A stretch of 64,000 bases of DNA, taken from NCBI GenBank assembly GCA_946902875.1, contig OX336351.1, positions 4,461,761-4,525,760 of the forward strand, written 5' to 3'. The stretch is from Nematopogon swammerdamellus (taxonomy: Eukaryota; Arthropoda; Insecta; Lepidoptera; Adelidae). Both the position numbers and the translations under genes were made by a program. Positions 54,074 to 64,000 of the stretch are shown piece by piece. The notes under the pieces are model-generated. The model saw only the letters and a program-made list of their open reading frames with translations. It was not told where the DNA came from and searched no databases. Position 1 is the stretch's first letter. Each line of letters starts with the position of its first letter.

Positions 54074-55210
54074 CAGCGGCGACTCCTGGTCCTGAATATT
54101 GGGTTGGCTCTGGCTAAGGATTTTTTTTTTCATAATTTCATAACTTAGGTACCTACGCGTTAATTTATTTCTACCACAATGAGTTCAAAAACTGAAAGAC
54201 GATTACGATATAGATAGTTTATAATATTTAGTTTAAATGATTTATTTTGCTCACTTACGATTTATTTGTCTGTAGATAGGTACCTACTGGTTGTGTCAAA
54301 GCTGTCGAGTTGCAGCCGACAACAGCGACGACTCCTCTGGCACGACGACGACGAGACAGGCATACAAGCTTGAATTGTTAAATTTTATTTGTACATGAAG
54401 TCCACTCTTCGTTCCACAGACAAGAAATTTTCGATGACTCGATCGTGAAAATCTTCTTTCTTCCTCAATTTTGTTAGCAACTCCTTTTTCACAGATATGT
54501 AAGAGTGCCAAATTACTGAGTCTCTCTTGTCCTTGAGTGCTCCGTAGATAGCTCGGTAGGAGTTTGCCATTATAATTACCAATAAATCACTTTAAATTTA
54601 ACCACACTGCACAGGATTCATCCATATAAAGTCCATACCTACATAACGGAATATATGCAGCTATCAACTCGCGAGCCAATGCGCACACACACGCGCACAC
54701 AACACACCTAGCCTAGCTCGCTAGTCGCATCGCATCGCACTTCGCACAGCACAAGAATACTCGTCGTGTGGACTGTGGACGCAGCGCGCACACACCCGCA
54801 CACGCAACACACACACCTAGCTCGCTCTACTCGCTACCGCGTCACTAAATGCACTCCCCGCTGCGCCAACTCGAAAGGCTGATCAGCGGGTCCGCGCGGG
54901 ACGGGGGGGACATCGGTCGCTTCCGCCTTGTATGGAATACGATGGCGCTTCAAAATGTAGCCAACCGGCCAATGAATGCCTTGATGTGTCGTCATTCGTC
55001 GTCGCCCGCGTTTGACGCGCGAAATTTCAAATTATGTAACGGGTACGGGATTGACGTTTTATCTTATTAATCGTGGATTATATGACATAAATAATATAAC
55101 TCCGAAATTTTTTCACATTTATTTTAGCCTGATACTTCTGTATTAATGGTGTCATTCATTTTATTTGGTTTGGCGGCGCCAACCTCGCCAACTGAGAGGA
55201 GTCGCCGCTG
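54074..55210. mobile_element. hAT-like transposon, 1137 bp, 8-bp target duplication
   Basis: Ends CAGCGGCGACTCCT and AGGAGTCGCCGCTG are exact complements, flanked by GCACTGAC at 54066-54073 and 55211-55218. CAG-ends and an 8-bp duplication are hAT hallmarks. No transposase is visible. A - strand frame inside encodes 61 residues. 54680-54850 is rich in CACACA and TCGCATCGCA motifs. Confidence 0.92.
54385..54570 (-). CDS. 61-residue ORF carried inside the hAT-like element
   Basis: Reads MANSYRAIYGALKDKRDSVI, WHSYISVKKELLTKLRKKED, FHDRVIENFLSVERRVDFM and YK then TAA. Charged, helical, no known motif. A start four codons upstream (MVIIMANS) is possible. It could be the first exon of a transposase, a captured host exon or chance; a CpG-rich region upstream (54600-54850) might act as its promoter. 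Confidence 0.35.
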   Translation of the reverse strand: MANSYRAIYGALKDKRDSVIWHSYISVKKELLTKLRKKEDFHDRVIENFLSVERRVDFMYK

Positions 55211-55218
55211 GCACTGAC

Positions 55219-55640
55219 CCTTAAAAAGTCAAAATAACTTCCATTTACTTACTTAAAGGATCGCTAAGTAAATAAAATATAAAAAAGCAGCGCGGAAATG
55301 TACTACAATTTTTAAATAATAAATATAGTGCAATTTAGATATTGAAATTTCCTGTAATTGAATGTTTGGTTGGATGTATAGTTCTTGAACACTTATTATT
55401 TTTATCTTCGATCTAATGCAACGAATATCGCGCTTGGCTTCGTTGAATCCATATAATATTAAAATTATTATCGGTGCTCTAAGCTCATAAGTTAGGTCAC
55501 AGGAAAACAAATATTTCTAGGTACAAAAAAATGTCTTCGGCATATATCAAACATAGGAAGGGTACAGGGGCTTTCCATACGGCGCGGTGCCGGCATGTAT
55601 GTACGTACGTATTCAGTGGATAGTAAGAAAGTTTTCCAGT
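55219..55640. other. Repeat E right part and AT-rich DNA
   Basis: Repeat E end near 55235-55300, then unassigned. Confidence 0.4.
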
Positions 55641-56120
55641 TCATCGACTTGGGTTTGACAGGAATATGTGCACAGAAGCGGCATTGCCGTCAATTACCTA
55701 CATTTCACATTGTTACCAAAAGGTCTCCATGCACTCCATTTGCATGAGACAAGTGTGTTCTATCGCTTATTCCACGGGGAGTGCTCGGAGGAGCTGTTTA
55801 ACGCGATTCCGCCGTCCCCTTTTGCACCTCCGTACAACGCGCACTGGGCAGGGATTGCATCCCTATACGCTGGACTTTCCGCGGATGCGTACTAATCCGT
55901 TCTGCAGATCCTTCCTCCACAGAACCGGTAAACTCTGGAACGCTCTCCCTGCCCACATAATTCCCCCCCAAGTATAGTCTCGGGTCCTTCAAGAGAGGCG
56001 TGAATGGGCACCTGTCAGGCCGGCATGGAATTCGCAGCCCCCGCATCCGACCGAATGTCCATGGGCGTCGCTAGACACCCTATGGGTGACTCGGCGCACA
56101 TGTCGCGCTTACTATAAAAA
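55641..56120 (+). pseudogene. LINE 3' ORF end
   Basis: Frame pieces LLPKGLHALHLHETSVFYRL, FHGECSEELFNAIPPSPF and DFPRMRTNPFCRSFLHRTGK with LWNALPAHIIPP are out of frame with each other, so it is broken. Related copies at 49804 and 52230. Confidence 0.7.
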
Positions 56121-56124
56121 AAAA

Positions 56125-56445
56125 GACAAAGTCCTCCTGTTCCCCTACGCCAAACCCGCCATACTCTCGCGGAACACCCCTTTGTAGTCGACAGAAGAGT
56201 CCTTCGAACTGCACGATTCTGTAAATCGTTCTTGTGCCGCACTGCAAAGGTGTGGAACGGGCTCCCAGGGAATATCTTTCCCCGCTCCTACAATCCACGG
56301 ATCTTCAAATCGCGGGTAAATAGCCTTTCGCCAGCGACATTAGTCCACCTCCAAGCCGGACTGGCATCTCCTCGGCGGTGAAATTGGCTGCGCCTGAGGC
56401 TTCGACTTCGGGCAGAGCCATCCAGTTCGGAAGCAATAAAAAAAA
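56125..56445 (+). pseudogene. LINE 3' end inserted at the tail of the previous LINE
   Basis: Closely matches 21640-21955 (GTGTGGAACGGG, CGGCGGTGAAATTGGCTGCG). Begins just after the A-rich tail of the LINE at 55641 and ends in its own A-run, so it is 5'-truncated. Confidence 0.7.
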
Positions 56446-56644
56446 GACAGAAGATACGCGATAAACAAGCGTGACAGAGTTTACCGGTTTCACCCTATAC
56501 CAGAGCGTACCCTGGGCACAGAATATTTAATAGGTGCCCTGGGCCCTGGGTTACATCCCAGATCACAGGTGAGCGCCGTGTGTTGTGAGTCCGACCCACA
56601 TTTTACATAATTGTTTCCGTTGAGGGAAATCGCGCTTCTTCACA
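56446..56644. other. Unassigned DNA
   Basis: Nothing recognised. Confidence 0.3.
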
Positions 56645-56950
56645 GAATGAGTTTTTTCTGACGAAAAAATTTACTTGCATACCTAACACCTGCTGCTTCA
56701 CCGTTCGGAAACGGTGTAAAACTGTAGGTCCCTTCCCTTGCCCCTTACTAGGTGGTAGGCTCAAATTGTAGCCGACTGGGTTGGTACCACCGTACTGGAT
56801 GTAAGATGGCCGCATAGCAACCTTGGTCGGTCCAGTATAGCCTGCAACCCCGGGAAGTCTCCGGTACGGCACCTACCTTCTCGGGGGTGATATTGGCTTG
56901 TCGGAGCATGTGTTTTGGCCCCTCCGACTCAGCCACTCATACTGGATAAC
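56645..56950 (+). mobile_element. SINE family B without its tRNA head
   Basis: Starts at ATGAGTTTTTTCTGACGAAA, downstream of the promoter, and runs through CTACTAGGTGGTAGG-type body to GCCACTCATACTGGAT. Confidence 0.8.
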
Positions 56951-57149
56951 ATAAAAGAAAAATTAAAATATTTATATTGTGTAATTGTGTGTCTTCAAAC
57001 GTCGTATTATTAACAGGCTAGACAGCCTAGCAACAGTCCGCAAATGCCCTGGCATGGCATCGCACTGAGAGTGGTTCCGCGAGGAGAGGTGATTTTAGCT
57101 CAGTCGACTGTACCATTGGTCGATCGGCACCGTCACTCATGTTGGTTTA

Positions 57150-57540
57150 CATAAAAAAAACCGGTCAAGTGCGAGTCGAACTCGCTCACTGAGGGTTCCG
57201 TATTGCCATGTCGTGGTCAGCGCCACTCACGCCATCTATGGCGTGTTTATGAATTCCTTCATTAGTTAAAATTCATGATTAGTTAAAATGGTTCATACTC
57301 TTTTCGGTAGATGGCGCGCATACACTTATTAGTTTCTTCTATGGGAACCCGCGTGAATTTTTTACTCTTTTTAATGTTTATTATTTGTTGTTATATCGGC
57401 CATAATATTCTGTGAAAATTTCAACGTGCTACCTATTACGGTTCAAGAGATACAGCCCTCGGACAGACAGACGGACAGACAGACAGACAGACGGCGTAGG
57501 TTTAGTAATAGGGTCCCGTACCGGATACGGAACCCTAAAA
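57150..57540 (+). repeat. Interspersed repeat F
   Basis: AACCGGTCAAGTGCGAGTCG to GGATACGGAACCCTAAA. Confidence 0.78.
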
Positions 57541-57578
57541 AGAAGTAATGTGACGGAAGGGTATATGCTCCTTCTATG

Positions 57579-57757
57579 TAAGTATCTTTTTGGGTTTGAC
57601 TAGAATCGTCCAGAGAAGGAGAGTTCGTATTCCGAGCATTGAGCTGGCTCGGTCCCTTGTTAAGATGGGCCTAAGAACAGATTTATTGGCCCGCTGTATT
57701 ATTGCATGTAGGCAACGGTCACACTGGGCTTTCGGCTCAATAGAATCTCAGTTTTGA
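57579..57757 (+). pseudogene. Possible ORF end, origin unknown
   Basis: The frame RIVQRRRVRIPSIELARSLV, KMGLRTDLLARCIIACRQRS then HWAFGSIESQF and TGA is coding-like in composition. An AG at 57602 (GGGTTTGACTAG) could be an acceptor. It may be the end of a retroelement or host gene; no motif known to me. Confidence 0.3.
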
Positions 57758-59297
57758 AAATAAATATTATGAGTATGAGAAAGGTTTTTTAGGGAGGGAT
57801 TTAGTATCCCCATTGTTTGAATTTGTCTATTGCAGATGAATACTTCAGAAAATTATAGAACTCCCCCCTCCCGTCCCCTGCTTTCGCCTACGATATCCCC
57901 CATCACCGGCCCACTTCTCCCCATCCTTGTCCAATCCCAAGCGTATAGTGTAAATGAACGAATTTTGATTTTGGGGGTTAAATTTTGAGGGACAAATTAC
58001 AAAGTAAAACAATTAAGTGACATATCAATGAAAAGGGATCGTTTTATGGAATACACATATATTTTTTCCTCGATTTTTTCATAATTTTAAAATGCATATT
58101 AAAACATATCAAATAAAATATACAAAAAATTGAGCATTTCGCCCCCTTATCTCCGAAAATATTGAGTCCAAAATTTCGAAAAATAAAAATTTGAAATATA
58201 GGGCCCTCTTTTATGGTTTACAGGAAAACCTAATCGAATTCTAAGTCTTAGTTCAGTTCTTCTTCAGTCAGTTCTTCTTCGCATTGAATTTAGAACTGGC
58301 GGAATTTTCGACATGTCCAAGCGTAGGTTACCTACCTATGGATGAAATTATACAATAAACAATAAACAATAAACAACTTAAAGTTCTCGCGGAAAACGGA
58401 ATTGTACGGAACCCTCTAGACGCGAGTTCGACTCACTTGACCGCTTTTTCAAATCGGTTCAATGCTCTTTCATAGTCTTAATTCAATACAGTTTCACATG
58501 GAATCCAAACCAAACGGTTATTAAACTAGATTTGAGATTGAGGCATATTTTTCCGACAAATTTGAAATTTTTCCATACAAAATTACAAAATCGTCTTTTT
58601 TTTTATATCTTTCACAATTTACCTATGTTTTCTAGCCCCTAAATCTTATCCAATTTAAAAAAAAAATTTTGTTCTTAAGTACAATCTAATATACGTTCCT
58701 GTAATATTTTTGATTACATGAAATATACCTACAACGCCGGAGCTAAAACTTTGTATTTCGATATAAACATTTGATTTTTTTAGTTTTTGATGTCATGAAG
58801 TTCATTAAGCTTCAATGCTTCATCACTTTAGATATTCAAAACATGAAACGGAAAAGAAACGTAGATTCGACTGTCCTTATAACAACAACAAAAATTGGTT
58901 GTCTGTAAAGTCGGTTTACGGACGATAGTTTTACGTGATGACGTGGAATAATCGTAGTACATAGAGCAAAGATCAGTGATTCTATTTCCACTTGAAAGAT
59001 TAATCATCTTGTGACTGGCCATCAATAAACTTCTGTTGTCTGATCTTGACAGTTTTACTTCTTAAGACGTTTCCATGGTAACTTTGACTGTACCGATTGT
59101 GCCTCTCTATCGCTTGTTACGCGCTCTCGCTTGCGCACACAGGCTCAGATGGAACGTGACACTTTTTCGTGTGTGCAGCCGGTGTTCATCAATTTATAAG
59201 ACGTGACGTCATCACGTTAAAAAAAATTATAAAAATCGGATAAGGTTTAGGGAGCAAGAAAACATAAATGCCGAAAGACGATTTTGTATGGAGAAAG
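57758..59297. other. AT-rich DNA, no supported gene
   Basis: 58395-58455 resembles an F end (CGCGAGTTCGACTCACTTGA). 59110-59190 is a CG-richer patch. Nothing else can be named. Confidence 0.45.
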
Positions 59298-59545
59298 TTA
59301 ACTACCGTCTCGTCTTAACGGTTTGACGTAGAAAGGATCTCTCCCATGTGCATAAAAGAATAAAATGACATCGGCGAGTGTGTCCCCAGTGTAACTGCGT
59401 CCCTGTTCGTCAGATCTGGCACACAGCCTGGTGTAATCCGATTGTTTCGGAACGAACCCGGGCTCCGTACGTCGCTTGCCTTCTCGGACACCCTCTACTA
59501 CGCTCTGTGGAGGATTCGACGATGCTCTGACTGAAGGCTTTGTGG
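59298..59545 (-). CDS. Coding-like exon of an unknown protein
   Basis: The - strand frame reads TKPSVRASSNPPQSVVEG, EGKRRTEPGFVPKQSDYTR, LCARSDEQGRSYTGDTLAD, VILFFYAHGRDPFYVKPLRR and DG before TAA at 59298. A donor (GGTAGT at 59306) inside the last codons would make it internal. A likely acceptor is TTTAGATGAG before 59545. Codon use and composition strongly suggest a conserved host exon, and no transposon motif fits. Whether it joins the exons at 62660 and 60533 is unknown. Confidence 0.55.
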
Positions 59546-59651
59546 CTCATCTAAATTAATAATATTATAAAGAAGTAAAGTTTGTAATTTTGTATCCAGG
59601 AGGTCATCTCCGAAAATATTCATTCGATTTTAAAAATTCTTTAACCAATCG

Positions 59652-59993
59652 TCGGCCTCGATAGCTCAGTGGTGCAGACAGTCGACTGTCGCTATTGATG
59701 GTTAAGCAACGTTGGGCCGGTCAGTACTTGCATGGATGACCGCTCGACCGTTGGAGGCTGACTCCCTTCCCTTCTTACCTTACTAGGTGGTAGGGTCCAA
59801 CCCGCCCGGGTTGGTACCACCGCACTGAATGAAATGTCGGTCGAAACGGCTATGTAAAAAGTTTGTGTTTCCGTCCACTTCAGTGTAGCCGGCACGACCG
59901 AAGGGAAGCACTGACATGGCACCTAGTTCACCCGCTGTTATGGGCTGACATCACGGATATTGTAGGTGATGGAGCCAACCGTGTCAGTTTCCA
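59652..59993 (+). mobile_element. SINE family A
   Basis: Full head (CGGCCTCGATAGCTCAGTGG, AAGCAACGTTGGGCCGGTC) but the B-box region GACCGTGGTTCGG is deleted. Confidence 0.9.
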
Positions 59994-60532
59994 TAATAAA
60001 AATAATAATTAAAAAACTAATTTCGATGGGGCCAAAGTATATGTCCCAGTGTCAGCTCTGTAAGATATAGCTCATTGGTTGTGTCCGATACCCGATGTTG
60101 CAACATCCGTGATGTCAGCCCTTATCACCGGGTGAACTATCTTTGCAATATCGCTTATAATAATTTTGGATTGCCTTTCTGGGTGCCACTAATGAAGAAG
60201 TTACATTTATAAGTACTTTAATTAAGAAGATATTGTATGTAAGTTGACATGAAACTGAACCACTTTTGTACTATATTTTTTATATTTGGAAACTATTTTT
60301 CACTGTTCTCGGGCAGTTACGAAAAAATGTATATTTTGACTTAAAACACCTAAAGTTAAAGTTATTGACCTAGTCTATATAAGTTTAACATAAATTGCTT
60401 ACCTTATTTCACAAGTTTTATCAAAATAGAATGGATTTCCAAAAAATTTCGCATCATGATCAAAAAGAATAGCGACAAGGACATACATTTTACTTTAAAA
60501 ACATTTATTTTAGTCTGTAAGTTTAACTTACG
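59994..60532. other. AT-rich spacer with SINE A stub
   Basis: 60097-60140 is a short SINE A piece. A possible - strand poly(A) signal (AATAAA complement) lies at 60504-60509. Confidence 0.45.
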
Positions 60533-60601
60533 TTACAGTTTAATTAAAACGACCTTCCAAATTCCTCCGATGTAGCCAGCACACAAGAAAATAACCTTCT
60601 C
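60533..60601 (-). CDS. Possible terminal exon of the same - strand gene
   Basis: Reads EKVIFLCAGYIGGIWKVVLI KL then TAA (60533-60535). Acceptor is GACGGAACAG before 60601, after a pyrimidine-rich stretch of about 100 nt with no other AG and a TTACTAT branch-like motif. Phase 0 matches the donor of the exon at 62660. AATAAA follows 24 bases after the stop. A competing frame (FHPSVFSGTFAWNFIDGTGE) is also open and lowers confidence. Confidence 0.35.
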   Translation of the reverse strand, partial: EKVIFLCAGYIGGIWKVVLIKL

Positions 60602-60720
60602 CTGTTCCGTCAATAAAATTCCAAGCGAACGTACCAGAGAACACAGAAGGGTGGAAGTGTGGAAATTGTGTGCAAAAATAGTAAGTTACAAAAATATGTT
60701 TATATTTGGACTCATATATA

Positions 60721-61214
60721 AGGTCTATCAAAATTAGTTCATAGTACGCTAAGGAGGGGTTCTGTATCGGAAATAGATCACTTTTGAAGAACAAAGAAAT
60801 TTTTTTTTACAACAAAATTTTTTTTAATGTAAAATGTAAAAAAAAAAAATTCCTTAATCGTTTCAGTTTCATGCCAGGAACAAAAAAGTCTTCCTACACA
60901 TAGATCTCTTTCTTTCAGAAATTGTGAAAAATGACAATTTCCGTTTTATTAGTATGGAATAGAAAGAATTTGATTTTTTTTACCAACTTACACGTGTTAC
61001 ATCATAATGGTAATAAAGACTTTTTGGTTACTGTTATGAAACTGAATCGATTAGGCTATAAAAATCAACCACCTATTTTTTTATTTAAATACATAAAAAA
61101 ATATTTTACATAAAAAAAAAAGCGCAAGGTCCAAAAATTTTTTTAAAGGTTTTACTCCCTATATGATACAGAACCCCCCCCCTTAGTGTACTATGAACTA
61201 ATTTTGAAAGACCT
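60721..61214. mobile_element. MITE with about 55-bp ends, TA-rich target
   Basis: AGGTCTATCAAAATTAGTTC plus ATAGTACGCTAAGG at the left is mirrored at 61160-61214. AT-rich interior. Confidence 0.88.
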
Positions 61215-61222
61215 TATATATA

Positions 61223-61703
61223 CAGGGTGTCCCCGGACTGGTGTATTTCCTTTAAGGAGGCTATTCTACGCTTTGTAACAAACATAATTAGTAAATTAAA
61301 AAAGAAGTAGGGTTCTAGGTACGCCCGTTGCGGAGATATAAATTTTTAAAGTTTTAATAACTTAGTAGTGTAATGTTAATGTTGTAATGCCCTAACCGGG
61401 CGCGCGGGGTAGCGGGCAGCGGGAATACGGACGAACGCGATGCTAGTGCTAGCCCGCCCCGCCCGCGTACCGCCCGCGCCCCGCCGCGCCGCCGCCGGCT
61501 GCTCCGCACGGGTACCGCCTGCCTGCACCCCGCCGTCGCGCGCTAAAGGCGCCCACACATTGTAGCACGCATTTAGTTAGTTGGGAAATCCTAAAATTTT
61601 AATGAAACCACATACCTATTTAAAAAATTATTTCACCAGTGCTTTTGTTACAATGCGTAGAATAGCCTCCTTAAAGGAACTACACCAGTCCTGGGATACC
61701 CTG
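61223..61703. mobile_element. MITE with about 60-bp ends, CAGGGTGTCCC type
   Basis: CAGGGTGTCCCCGGACTGGT then CCTTTAAGGAGGCTATTCTA is mirrored at 61640-61703, with TA flanks (61221-61222 and 61704-61705). The interior 61385-61560 is GC-rich and its frame is not a gene. It lies 8 bp after the previous MITE. Confidence 0.9.
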
Positions 61704-61935
61704 TATATTTCTACACGAGTCTGCCGTCTAATACAATTTGTAAACATAAATGCGGAACTTTGGACTGACATATAGCTTTTTTTAGTTTCTAGATGAATTT
61801 AGCTACATTTTGATATAAAAAGTGGTAAAGTGCGAGTCGAACTCGCGTGCGTGGGTTCCGTACCATTACGTTTTCTGTGAGAACTTTAAGACTAGGATTT
61901 TCGTTTTGGGTTTTCCTTTAAACTATAAGAGAATT
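61704..61935. other. Repeat F end and spacer
   Basis: 61828-61865 AGTGCGAGTCGAACTCGCGT. Nothing else is seen. Confidence 0.45.
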
Positions 61936-62276
61936 GTCGGCCTCGGTAGCTCAGTGGTGCGGTCTGTTCTTGGATGGGTGACCGCCCGACCGTGGAGGCT
62001 GACCGTGGTTCGGATTCAACGTAAAACTTTAGATCCCTTCCCTTCTTACCTTACTAGGTGGTAGGTTTTATCCCGCCCGGGTTGTTACCACCGCACTGAA
62101 TGAAACGTCGCTCGGTCGAAACGGCTACCTATGTAAATATATCGTGTTCTCCGTCCAGTTCAGTGTAGCCGACGTGAAATGAAGGTAAGCACTGACATGG
62201 CACCTAGTTCAGCCGGTGTTATGGGCTGACATTACGGATGTTGTAGGTGATGTTGGCAACTGTGTCAGTTTCCATA
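61936..62276 (+). mobile_element. SINE family A, short head
   Basis: CGGCCTCGGTAGCTCAGTGG, then only TTCTTGGATGGGTGACCGC of the 5S-like part, then body to A-run; resembles 18090. Confidence 0.88.
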
Positions 62277-62659
62277 AAAATAAAAAATAAATTTCAAGAC
62301 AGTTCTAGGACTAGTTTAGTTTTATTTATGGAAACCCCGACTTGCAATTTAACGTACCGCATGACACTATATTACGTTTTCTATATCCTTCTCACCTTTC
62401 AATTTTAGCCTAAGCTTACACTAGCACCGGTGACACAAACAGGGGCCCCTGTTTACCTTAGCCAGCGTTTTCCAGGGCCCTTTAATAATGTTAGACAGTT
62501 CAAATGAAAACGGGGGACGGGGGTGCCGCGCGGGAGGAGGGGCCGCGCCGGCGCGCGGGGAGAGGGGCGTGTGGTGCAAATGGAATTGAAAAACCTGCTT
62601 CTTTAAAAATAACGCGAAAGAGACATACCCACCTTTTTCATCGTCGTTCAATTTTACAC
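62277..62659. other. Intron-like DNA with a GC-rich patch
   Basis: 62505-62570 is strongly GC-rich; ACAGGGGCCCCTGT at 62442 is a palindrome. The - strand 76-codon frame across it has no motif. Confidence 0.4.
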
Positions 62660-62833
62660 CTTCTTTCCTAGCTCTGAAGTGCTAAAATCAATTCGGTAGG
62701 TTGCGCCTTGAGGCATATCGGTTGAAGGTCGATATTGAAAAAGCATAATTTGTGTGTCCTCCGAGATAAAAGTGCGCTGTTCAGGCTGCCCTTTAATTTC
62801 TTTTTTTCGGGAATTGATGGCTTTGTTGCGCTC
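62660..62833 (-). CDS. Internal exon of an unknown - strand gene
   Basis: A 174-nt exon with phase 0 at both ends reads ERNKAINSRKKEIKGQPEQR, TFISEDTQIMLFQYRPSTDM and PQGATYRIDFSTSELGKK. Acceptor CGTTAACAG with a TACTAAAC branch-like motif upstream; donor GTGTAAAA. The frame closes on both sides just outside these sites, as expected of a true exon. No transposon similarity is known to me. The product is unrecognised; the exon looks soluble and mixed-charge. Confidence 0.6.
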
Positions 62834-62906
62834 CTGTTAACGTTTAGTAACTACTGGCACATCAGATTCAGAAGATCGCTAGAAGCGTGTGTAGACTGAG
62901 GCCGGT

Positions 62907-62936
62907 ATAAGTCAGCCGATACATCGGCTGACTTAT
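62907..62936. repeat. Perfect 14-bp palindrome
   Basis: ATAAGTCAGCCGAT and ATCGGCTGACTTAT are exact complements separated by AC. Confidence 0.9.
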
Positions 62937-63482
62937 CTTAGCCAGAAGGTTCAACTAAACTAAATAGGTCTATAAAAATGAGATAGAATATAATATTATT
63001 ATTGCACACGAATCAATAATAAACAAACATAGAGAAAAAAAAAACAGATGCATATAAAAACATAGAGAGAAACAAAAAACAATAGCGCGTAAAGTTATTT
63101 TTTCTAGCCAAACATTAACTTTAACTTTTTTGCGAAAGGAATCTGCTAGAATTTTTATTCATTTCAATATTGAAGAAAGAAACGGACCTAACATGGTATT
63201 ACCATCTCTTTCTTAAAATTTAATAAAAATAATGTGGTATCAGTTTGTATTTTCTTTCTAGTAGGTATTTATTCGGAATTTAACAATAGCTATGACGAGA
63301 CATTCTGAATGTGCAGATGTGTCAATGAAATATTGTTGACGTCTGTTCTTTATGGAGAAATAAATATCTAAATCCGAATACAGACAAACATTTTCAAATC
63401 TTGACAAATCTTCTTCACCCAGTACACTATCATTTCACAAGGTAATTTCTACATCTATATATTAATATATGTAGTTTATAAC
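62937..63482. other. AT-rich DNA, no supported gene
   Basis: No repeat or exon recognised. Confidence 0.45.
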
Positions 63483-63665
63483 AGTGGCTGTGGAAACCCT
63501 TGGTCTCCTGTGCGACGAGGCGAAGGGGGTTCTCAAAGAAATAGGGCGCCGTCTCGCGGAGACTTCGGGGGATAGCCGTGATGGATACTTCCTGTTGCAG
63601 CGCATCAGCATGGCTGTATAGAAGGGTAATGTCGCGAGCTTTATGGGCACATTCCCGGCATCGGG
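63483..63665 (+). pseudogene. Relic of an RT-linked ORF (same module as 19104)
   Basis: Reads VAVETLGLLCDEAKGVLKEI, GRRLAETSGDSRDGYFLLQR and ISMAV, then an in-frame TAG, then KGNVASFMGTFPASG. VETLG ... FxLQRxSMAV-KGNVAS aligns with VETLGPW ... FIQRVSLAIQRGNAAS at 19104-19502. Truncated at its 5' side and inactivated by the stop. Confidence 0.6.
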
Positions 63666-64000
63666 TCATTTAGATGAAAGTTTTTTGGGGAATGCGTGAT
63701 TTTTTAATATGTAAATTTTTTAAGTTATTATGTTATGTTATGTTAAATATTTTCATGTTATGTAGAGCAATAAAATTTTCCAAATCATTAATAAAATTTA
63801 TTGCAATATAATTTATACGTTCACGGTTAAATTGTCATCATTACAATTATTATTTTCAAACGTCGAGCAGTTTCACCAAAATGTATAAATATTATTTTTA
63901 TATTATGAAAATTACTCATATTGTTTTTAATTTTTTTATTCAATTTAGAAAATTAATTAGTCGTCTCAAACCAGGGTTTTCACGGAAAAGCTGGGAAAGC
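63666..64000. other. AT-rich tail of the window
   Basis: TTATGTTATGTTATG microrepeat at 63728; no gene. Confidence 0.45.

Noticed and set aside
61376..61558. Ala/Gly/Arg-rich - strand frame
   Set aside because: It is the GC-rich middle of a MITE.

Overview
This window looks like nuclear DNA from a lepidopteran insect (a moth or butterfly). The evidence is AT-rich intergenic DNA, spliced genes with short exons and long introns, a (TTAGG)n array, and a very high load of SINEs, MITEs and 3' ends of non-LTR retrotransposons. No bacterial operons, CRISPR arrays or viral genomes are visible. Assignment to Lepidoptera is inferred from the repeat style, not from a search.

Genes. (1) The left 5.5 kb holds the last four visible exons of a GMC oxidoreductase (glucose dehydrogenase-like) on the + strand. 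Its N-terminal FAD-binding part lies off the left edge. Its introns and 3' flank carry an RT-linked ORF, SINEs and two copies of one MITE. (2) A complete four-exon gene on the + strand (26069-32469) has a TATA box and poly(A) signal and encodes a 152-residue secreted, Asn-glycosylated, Ala/Leu-rich protein that I do not recognise. Its introns hold two hAT-like or Tc1-like MITEs and many other repeats. (3) Coding-like exons on the - strand at 62833-62660 and 60601-60533 join in phase. A further - strand exon at 59545-59298 may belong to the same or another gene; function unknown. (4) A tRNA gene with a probable 11-nt intron lies at 13267-13350. Weaker exon candidates are at 29686-29920 and 35927-36089.

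Mobile DNA fills most of the rest. One SINE family (called A here) occurs more than 20 times and appears to have a head made of tRNA-like A and B boxes around a block resembling the 5S rRNA internal promoter. A second tRNA-headed SINE (B) occurs about five times. Foldback-type elements with arms of about 66-bp tandem repeats lie at 8.6-13.1, 18.7-20.2 and 33.9-34.9 kb. A 2.15-kb composite element is present twice in inverted orientation (15.2-17.35 and 42.3-44.46 kb), so the secreted-protein gene sits between near-identical inverted repeats. The 42-44 kb copy is the core of a five-layer nest of insertions. Several insertions have clean target-site duplications: hAT-like at 54.1-55.2 kb (8 bp), a hAT-like MITE at 28.0-28.3 kb (8 bp), and a 5'-truncated LINE carrying an intact RNase H domain at 39.3-40.0 kb (12 bp). 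An interstitial telomeric array at 48.2-48.5 kb abuts a relic of a LINE ORF1.

The 5'-to-3' layout is: GMC gene end (0-5.6 kb); foldback region and tRNA (6.9-13.4); first composite (15.2-17.4); SINE/LINE mixture (17.4-25.9); secreted-protein gene (26.0-32.8); SINE/LINE/MITE mixture including the RNase H LINE (33-41.5); nested insertion complex (41.5-44.8); telomeric relic (48.2-49.0); further repeats and a hAT element (49-57.5); and the - strand exons with MITEs (57.6-64).
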